Shown: one piece after another, positions 58,439 through 64,000 of the stretch
Layout: each line of letters opens with the position of its first letter
How positions within the stretch are numbered: the stretch's first letter is position 1
Source: Lucifuga dentata
Lineage: Eukaryota; Chordata; Actinopteri; Ophidiiformes; Bythitidae
Assembly (NCBI GenBank): GCA_014773175.1
Contig: VXCM01006029.1
Coordinates: forward strand, 1 to 64,000
Direction: 5' to 3'
Length of the DNA stretch: 64,000 nt
Translations under genes and position numbers: made by a program
Notes under the pieces: generated by a model
Seen by the model: only the letters and a program-made list of their open reading frames with translations
Told to the model about the DNA's origin: nothing
Databases searched by the model: none

Positions 58439-59020
58439 TTAAAGGACCATTCCAACTATTTTGCATGTTTGAGCCTAATGTATTTAATTTTCATACATGT
58501 TACGTTACTGACAATCATTTCCCAAAGGATAAAACCGTATTTCAGCTTTCCTGATATTTTGCTAAATCTCTTAATCTTTCAAAATCACATATTAAAGTGA
58601 TACACCCACCTTAAAAATCCATGTTTCTCCTGCTAATAGTTACACAGCCTTATGAAGTCACGGTCCTTTAAATTTTTCCATAAACGCAGGTCTTCTTTTG
58701 GGACTATATTCCCCGGTGGAGGCATACATTCACTCCACGCTTTTTATTGAGCTTAAACACTAAAATTACATAACTTCTAAAAAAACCTGAATACACGTCT
58801 TGTTGGTGATGATGGATTACCTATCCCAAGAACGTTTACAGTATCAACAAGTTGATTTTAATAGCAGAATGAACTGAAACCAATGGAGGTCTGGAAGGTA
58901 GGAAAAACATTTTTAATTCACTGTTCCAGTAGTATGCTTTGGGAAATGACTGTCAGCAAGAAGTATGAAAATTGAATATATTAGGCTCAGACATGCAAAA
59001 TGGGTGGTATGGTCCTTTAA
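58439..59020 (+). mobile_element. TTAA-ended MITE, younger group, full length
   Basis: TTAA at 58439-58442 and 59017-59020. The left terminus is AGGACCATTCCAACT and the right is GGGTGGTATGGTCCT. The interior differs from the copy at 25907 at only a few sites (CACATATTAAAGTG). Confidence 0.95.
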
Positions 59021-59244
59021 GCTGCAGCGAGGAAGAGAAGTGAGGAAGACTTCAGTCAGCAAAGACACGGATGTCTCTGCAGACTCGTCTGACCTGATGT
59101 GGAAGCTGAAGTCACAGACAAACACGTTACTCCGCAACTCTTAGCCAAGGGCAGAAAGTAGAGCAGAACCCAGAGAGAACGCTGCTCTACAGCGCCTCCT
59201 GCAGGACGCTGACAGGGTAAAAAAAAAACCCAAACAGCTGAGAT

Positions 59245-59420
59245 TTCAAGAATAATTTCATAATATTTTGAGAAAAGATGGTGCTCTGTTATAAGAATAA
59301 AGTCACAAATTTAAAGAAAAGTCACAATAATTTTGATAAAAGTCACAACATGAGAATATTACAAACTGATATCGCAAGAATAAAGTCATAATAAAAGACT
59401 ATAAGACTGTCATAACAGTC
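59245..59420. repeat. Degenerate AATAAAGTCACAA-type tandem array
   Basis: GAATAAAGTCACAAAT, AAAAGTCACAATAATTTTG and GAATAAAGTCATAATAA recur at irregular 20-40 base spacing, an A/T-rich degenerate satellite. Confidence 0.6.
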
Positions 59421-59884
59421 ACCATCTGAGAAAAATATTATGTTGTTTAAACATCATATTCTTGACAACTTCTCTACAAATAATCAATAAATATTTAAAT
59501 AACAGAGAAAATGTGAATTTTTTTTCCTCAAAATTTTATAACCTTCCAAAAATTATGGCACTATTCACCTAATAATCCAACTTTTTAATGCTGTAAATCC
59601 TGTAAAAATGTCTTTTTTTTCTCTCTTGCTCGTCCCATCACTATTATTATTTAAAAAACACCTCAGTCTTATGGCTGAATTATTCTTCCTGTATGACCGT
59701 TTGCACAGATATGAGCTGACGTGGAAACGGGATCAGCTTTTACATGCTGTGGTTTTCGCCTCGCAACAAACCGTTATCATCCCAAACTGTAGGGGGCAGC
59801 ACCCAGAGACTCTCCTGCAGCACAGAGCACCACAGAAGAAGTCTAATGTTTACCAGCTATTTTCAGAGCTTTCACATATCAGTC

Positions 59885-60621
59885 TTAAAGGAGCATAACG
59901 GTGATTTTACTTGTTAGAGCAGCATGTTACATTTCTGCCAACATTTTACTGGAGCGACTGGAGCGGTACAGTTTAGAATTGTTTTTCCTACCTTCCAGAC
60001 TGCCATTGGTTTCAGTTCATTCTAATACACTATTAAATCTACTTCTAGAATTGAAACGTGCTTGAGATAAATAACCCATCATAGCAAACCAAACCTAATT
60101 TAGCCAGAACATGGAGCTGCATGGAAGAAAATGTATGCAGCAAGAAAAATATGAAAACTAAAATATGGTTTTATGTTTTGGAAAATGGTTGACGTAATAA
60201 TAATGGTAACATCTAACTATAAAAAGCAGAAATCTCTAGAACCCGTCATGTATGAAGCTGATATTCAGCAGGTTTATTGCTCAGGACCCAAAGACCTGCA
60301 GCGTCACGTATGAAGTTATTTGGGTGAGTGGTTCTCAAACTGAGCTGTGGAGGTAAAAACTAGTCCGTGCAGCAGGATACGCTCCGGTCCAGTGCCACGG
60401 TCTCAACCCAATGCCATACAGCAAACATCGTGCAGAACTAAATCATGGCAGGCTGCGGCGTACACCATGAAGTCCGGCCCAGTCCGAACACGCATGTTTT
60501 GAACAGGCGCTGCACTAGTTATAATAACTGGTAATAGTAACTAATAATAATAGTAATGCAACCATGTATGCAGGTATTTACTGGGCTCAAATATGCAAAA
60601 ATCACCGGTACAGTCCTTTAA
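59885..60621 (-). mobile_element. TTAA-ended MITE, older group, interrupted by repeat X
   Basis: TTAAAGGAGCATAACGGTGA at the left. The interior reads in reverse orientation with a large internal deletion (after GGAAGAAAATGTATGCAG). TTTTGGAAAATGGTTGACG is followed by repeat X at 60218-60524. The right end resumes at GTATGCAGGTATTTACTGGG and finishes CAGTCCTTTAA at 60621. Confidence 0.8.
60218..60524 (+). mobile_element. Repeat X, most complete copy
   Basis: About 300 bases from AAAGCAGAAATCTCTAGAAC to GCGCTGCACTAGT, flanked by TATAA at 60218-60222 and 60520-60524 (a possible 5-base target duplication). No inverted ends, pol III boxes or coding motif are obvious, so its class is unknown. Confidence 0.65.
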
Positions 60622-60772
60622 ATCTTCCTGTTCCATGCTTTACAGCAAAATGTCTCTTCTTTTCCAAGATTTAGTGAGATTTCACAGGAATAGTTTGTCA
60701 TGTGTCGATGCTCTTTCATCATACAGATTTCTGTATTTTCTGCTACCAGCAACTTTTCATTTTCCATTTCAT

Positions 60773-61321
60773 ATGCTGCGTTCACAGACCTCAGAACTCA
60801 GTTTTTTCCGACTTCTTACTTGGAAAAATGCGTTGGAACGGCACTTGAAATCGGAATTCTGGCTGGGAAACTCGGACCAAAATGATCTACTCTGACTTAC
60901 CGAGTATGACGTCATCAACATGGTGGTGCCGTAGAAGCGAGCTTTGTGAATGGAAACGATCAGCTAAGAGGAGAATAAAGTATTTTTTCTTATGTGAAAT
61001 TGAAAGAAAAAGGTCAGAATATATCGCCATGGTAACTATTTTGTATAATAACTGTTTGCCATTGATACGCAAGTGTAAATAATTTCATAATATTACTTCT
61101 CTGCACAAAGTTTAATACCCACTGTGATTAATATCATTATAAAACAACACAACCAGACAGTCCTGTAGCCTAACTTTACTTTAGTTAGCATTTATTATGA
61201 AGTTTAATTAATTTTACAGTATTTATTGGTGTTCAGCTGCTTTTTTGATTACATTTGGCTGGAACGGTTTGAGGTTGGAAGCTGGAACTTAATCGACTTC
61301 TGAGGTCTGTGAACGCAGCAT
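60773..61321. mobile_element. Inverted-repeat element with ATGCTGCGTTCACAGACC ends
   Basis: TGCTGCGTTCACAGACCTCA (60774 on) is perfectly mirrored by TGAGGTCTGTGAACGCAGCA (ending 61320); the perfect inverted repeat is 23 bases. The body shares ATCGCCATGGTAACTATT and AACTGTTTGCCATTGATACG with 19398-19860. Non-autonomous; superfamily uncertain (hAT or Harbinger style). Confidence 0.75.
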
Positions 61322-62576
61322 GAGTCCCTGAAGGGGCGGGGCTTGCCCTGTTGTTACAGTTGATGTCATGTCTCATTAATAAGCTGGTTAAACAATCTGG
61401 ATGAGTGAAAAGGCGCCATGTTGACCCCACGTGATGCGTCCTTCTGCGTGACGTAAATTTGACCCTGCAGCAAAAAAAAAGCCTCAGCATCTCTGTCAGG
61501 TTCAGATTCTCCTGAAGATTTTTCTTTTGCAGAAAGAATGCAGACATGTTTTCGTGCACACATGCAGCCTGCAGTCATCTGTAAATCCATACATGAAGCT
61601 CGCCAGCCGCTCATCCGTGCAGCATGCAGCAGAGCGTCCCTGAGGAGCTACGCTAGCTTTCTGCTGCTCAGCCTGCAGCGCACAGCAAAAACACACACTC
61701 TGGACCGCAGAAGCAGAAGATAAAGAAGTGAAGTATGACTGAACACACACACACACACACAAAAAACTAAATAAATAAAGCTCAGGGTTCACGGATGGAG
61801 GGAACGTGTTAAACTAAAGCTTAGATTCTGCATTTTACCCTGAACGCTACTGAAGCAAAAGTGCTGTAAATTCTGTTTGGTGCAGCTTTAAAACAAAAAA
61901 AAACACAAACTAAGAAACAGCAATAAAAAAAAAGAAGCAGAAAACAGCCAACAGAGCGAAGTCGGTTTAGACGAGCGTTTCAGCTTAGAAAGTGGCAGAG
62001 TTAATAACGTTGTGAAACAGGAAGTGAAGGATGTCTGTAAGCGGAATGAGGATGAAGAGTCTGACACAGCGAGGCCTCCTGACTCCTGACTCACATTTGA
62101 AGAATCCTCAACTGTTAAAAATTTTATAAATCTGAACTGATGAAACAATGATGTGGTTCAAGCTTTCCTTTTCTTTTTTGGGGTAGATAACCTGACTGTA
62201 AACACGAACCTGTATGATGTAACCGTGTATTTATACAGCTTTCTGATTTCATATAATCACACTACATCTGCCTCGTTTTTCTAATATGACGTAGCCTGAT
62301 GAGCTGAAGCCTCCTCGCTGTCTGCTCTGATTCAGCACCTCCTCCTACACCTCCACCTGCGTTCTGGCTCCGCCTTCCCTCTCCGCTTTCACCATGTTTC
62401 CTGTAGGAGAAAATTCTCTTTCTGTTCCCAAACATTTCTCCAAACTAATCTTTGTTTTCTGATCAATCAAAGTATGAAATTTAATCAGATATGGCATAAT
62501 ATTATCTTTTGGGACCTGCTGATTTAAGATTTTCTTTTTACAGATTTGGCCTTTAAATTTATTTTGTGTGAGCAGA

Positions 62577-63162
62577 TTAAAGGACCATACCACCCATTTT
62601 GCATGTTTGATCCTAATATATTCAATTTTCATACATGTAACATTACTTACAATCATTTCCCAAAGCATACTACTGGAACGGTGAATTAAAAATGTTTTTC
62701 CTACCTTCCAGACCTCCATTGGTTTCAGTTCATTCTCTATTAAAATCAACTTGTTGATACTGTAAACGTTCTTGGGATAGGTAATCCATCATCACCAACA
62801 AGACGTGTATTCAGGTTTTTTTAGAAGTTATGTAATTTTAGTGTTTAAGCTCAATAAAAAGCGTGGAGTGAATGTATGCCTCCACCGGGGAATATAGTCC
62901 CAAAAGAAGACCTGCGTTTATGGAAAAATTTAAAGGACCGTGACTTCATAAGGCTGTGTAACTATTAGCAGGAGAAACATGGATTTTTAAGGTGGGTGTA
63001 TCACTTGAATATTTGATTTTGAAAGATTAAGAGATTTAGCAAAATATCAGGAAAGCTGAAATACGGTTTTATCCTTTGGGAAATGATTGTCAGTAACGTA
63101 ACATGTATGAAAATTGAATGTATTAGGCTCAAACATGCAAACTGGGCGGTATGGTCCTTTAA
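62577..63162 (-). mobile_element. TTAA-ended MITE, younger group, full length
   Basis: TTAA at 62577-62580 and 63159-63162. The interior is in reverse orientation, like the copy at 34316. The open frame at 62345-62749 overlaps its end and is not a gene. Confidence 0.95.
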
Positions 63163-63192
63163 ACATGTAAAACTACCAGTATGGTCCTTTAA
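63159..63192. mobile_element. Right-end remnant of an older TTAA-ended MITE
   Basis: TTAAACATGTAAAACTACCA then GTATGGTCCTTTAA. This is the terminal ~34 bases of an older copy; the younger copy ends at the TTAA that begins it. Confidence 0.7.
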
Positions 63193-63654
63193 GAGTGTTT
63201 GACGTTAATGTTCTGAATGAAAAGCAGCTGAAGAAAGTAAAAATCAGAGGAGCACAGCCGACGCTCATCATTTCACATCTCAGCGTTTCATTTTTCACAG
63301 AGGAAATTAGATAAAAAAATAAAGGAAAAACCTGAAATCCAACAATAATAAAACAATAAAACTCCAAACAGCAACACACAACTTTACCTCATCTCTAAAA
63401 ACATCCGCTCTCTGACTCAACGTAAGCAAAATAAACTCTAATTTATGCTGCAGAGTGACTCTCTGTGCACCAATCTCTCTACATACTGTGTGGATTTGTG
63501 TTTGGTGTGTATTTGTGTGTGTGTGTTTGTGAGGAACTCTCCAGGCTGAGATCCTCTGTGTAATCTGGTCCACCCCCCCCACAACTTGGTATGATCCCAC
63601 CTCCGCTGTGGGCAGGATTTAACACCACAGCTGGTACTGTCTGCTTCCAGCCGC

Positions 63655-63659
<5 letters not shown>

Positions 63660-63696
<37 letters not shown>

Positions 63697-63700
63697 GCGC
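63660..63700. repeat. CA microsatellite with CG end
   Basis: (CA)n to about 63694, then GCGCGC. Confidence 0.9.
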
Positions 63701-63820
63701 TATGTAAAGAATATAGGCACACAAAGGGGGAATTGGTGGAATTGAGATGTGAGCTAATTTGTGGAGCTCTGAGTGCTTTGAGGTTCTGTATCAGGATCCG
63801 TCAGACCTGCTGCTGGGAGT

Positions 63821-63821
<1 letters not shown>

Positions 63822-63855
<34 letters not shown>
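63822..63855. repeat. CA microsatellite
   Basis: Uninterrupted CA run. Confidence 0.9.
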
Positions 63856-63856
<1 letters not shown>

Positions 63857-64000
63857 CTTAATTACATTCCTAGTCTGATAAACAGCCAATCACTGCATCA
63901 GGAGACACCAGCTAGCATGCTAAAGCTGCTAATATGTGCAACGCTAACATTTCGCTATGCTATGTTCTTTTACATGGAGCTGATCGCTGCATCTCATCCT

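Larger units (their letters stand above)
57650..64000 (-). other. nell1: nell1 intron upstream of the 57499 exon (partial)
   Basis: A phase-1 intron that continues past the right edge. I looked for a minus-strand exon ending in FLFQD and found none. It carries several TTAA-element copies, repeat X and an ATGCTGCGTTCACAG element. I recognise nothing in about 59421-59884, 61322-62576 (except a CA run at 61743-61760) and 63193-63659. Confidence 0.8.

Noticed and set aside
62345..62749. 134-codon minus-strand open frame
   Set aside because: About half of it is MITE terminal sequence; no recognisable protein.

Overview
The window is non-coding-rich vertebrate DNA, almost certainly from a ray-finned fish. 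The evidence is a recognisable nell1 gene on the minus strand, long introns, abundant CA/TG, GA and CT microsatellites, and many short DNA transposons and retroposon tails of the kinds common in teleosts. No bacterial, phage, CRISPR or operon-like content is seen.

The only protein-coding gene I can support is nell1 (neural EGF-like-like 1). Three consecutive coding exons lie on the minus strand and read right to left: 57499-57649, 39815-40048 and 8271-8367. All three have AG acceptors and GT donors, and their phases fit together. Joined, they encode most of the N-terminal thrombospondin-N/laminin-G-like domain. The signal-peptide exon(s) lie beyond the right edge. The coiled-coil, VWC and EGF-like exons lie beyond the left edge. 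All remaining sequence is intron: 1-8270, 8368-39814, 40049-57498 and 57650-64000. The middle exon carries a spurious in-frame 63-base insertion made by the assembly.

The introns are dominated by mobile elements. One family of about 580 bp with TTAA...TTAA ends (termini TTAAAGGACCATACC, inverted arms of about 95 bp) occurs about 24 times and fills roughly 9 kb. It has a diverged older group and a more uniform younger group. Two insertions into identifiable older elements show that TTAA is the duplicated target. Other elements include a piggyBac-like element (28483-29522), a pair of oppositely oriented hAT-like elements (3433-4201), a foldback element (6935-8139), several other inverted-repeat families, and LINE or SINE 3' fragments. 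At least ten nested insertions allow relative ages to be read.

Tandem repeats include a 44-copy 34-bp minisatellite with a three-unit higher-order pattern (20414-21921), plus 84-, 30-, 23- and 22-bp arrays.

The sequence has a systematic assembly artefact. Isolated single N bases sit between two identical copies of 62-67 bp, or inside homopolymers. Local duplications flanking an N should not be read as biology. I see no convincing new biological system. The strongest observations are the nested TTAA family, the paired hAT elements in repeated target units, the higher-order minisatellite and the assembly artefacts.
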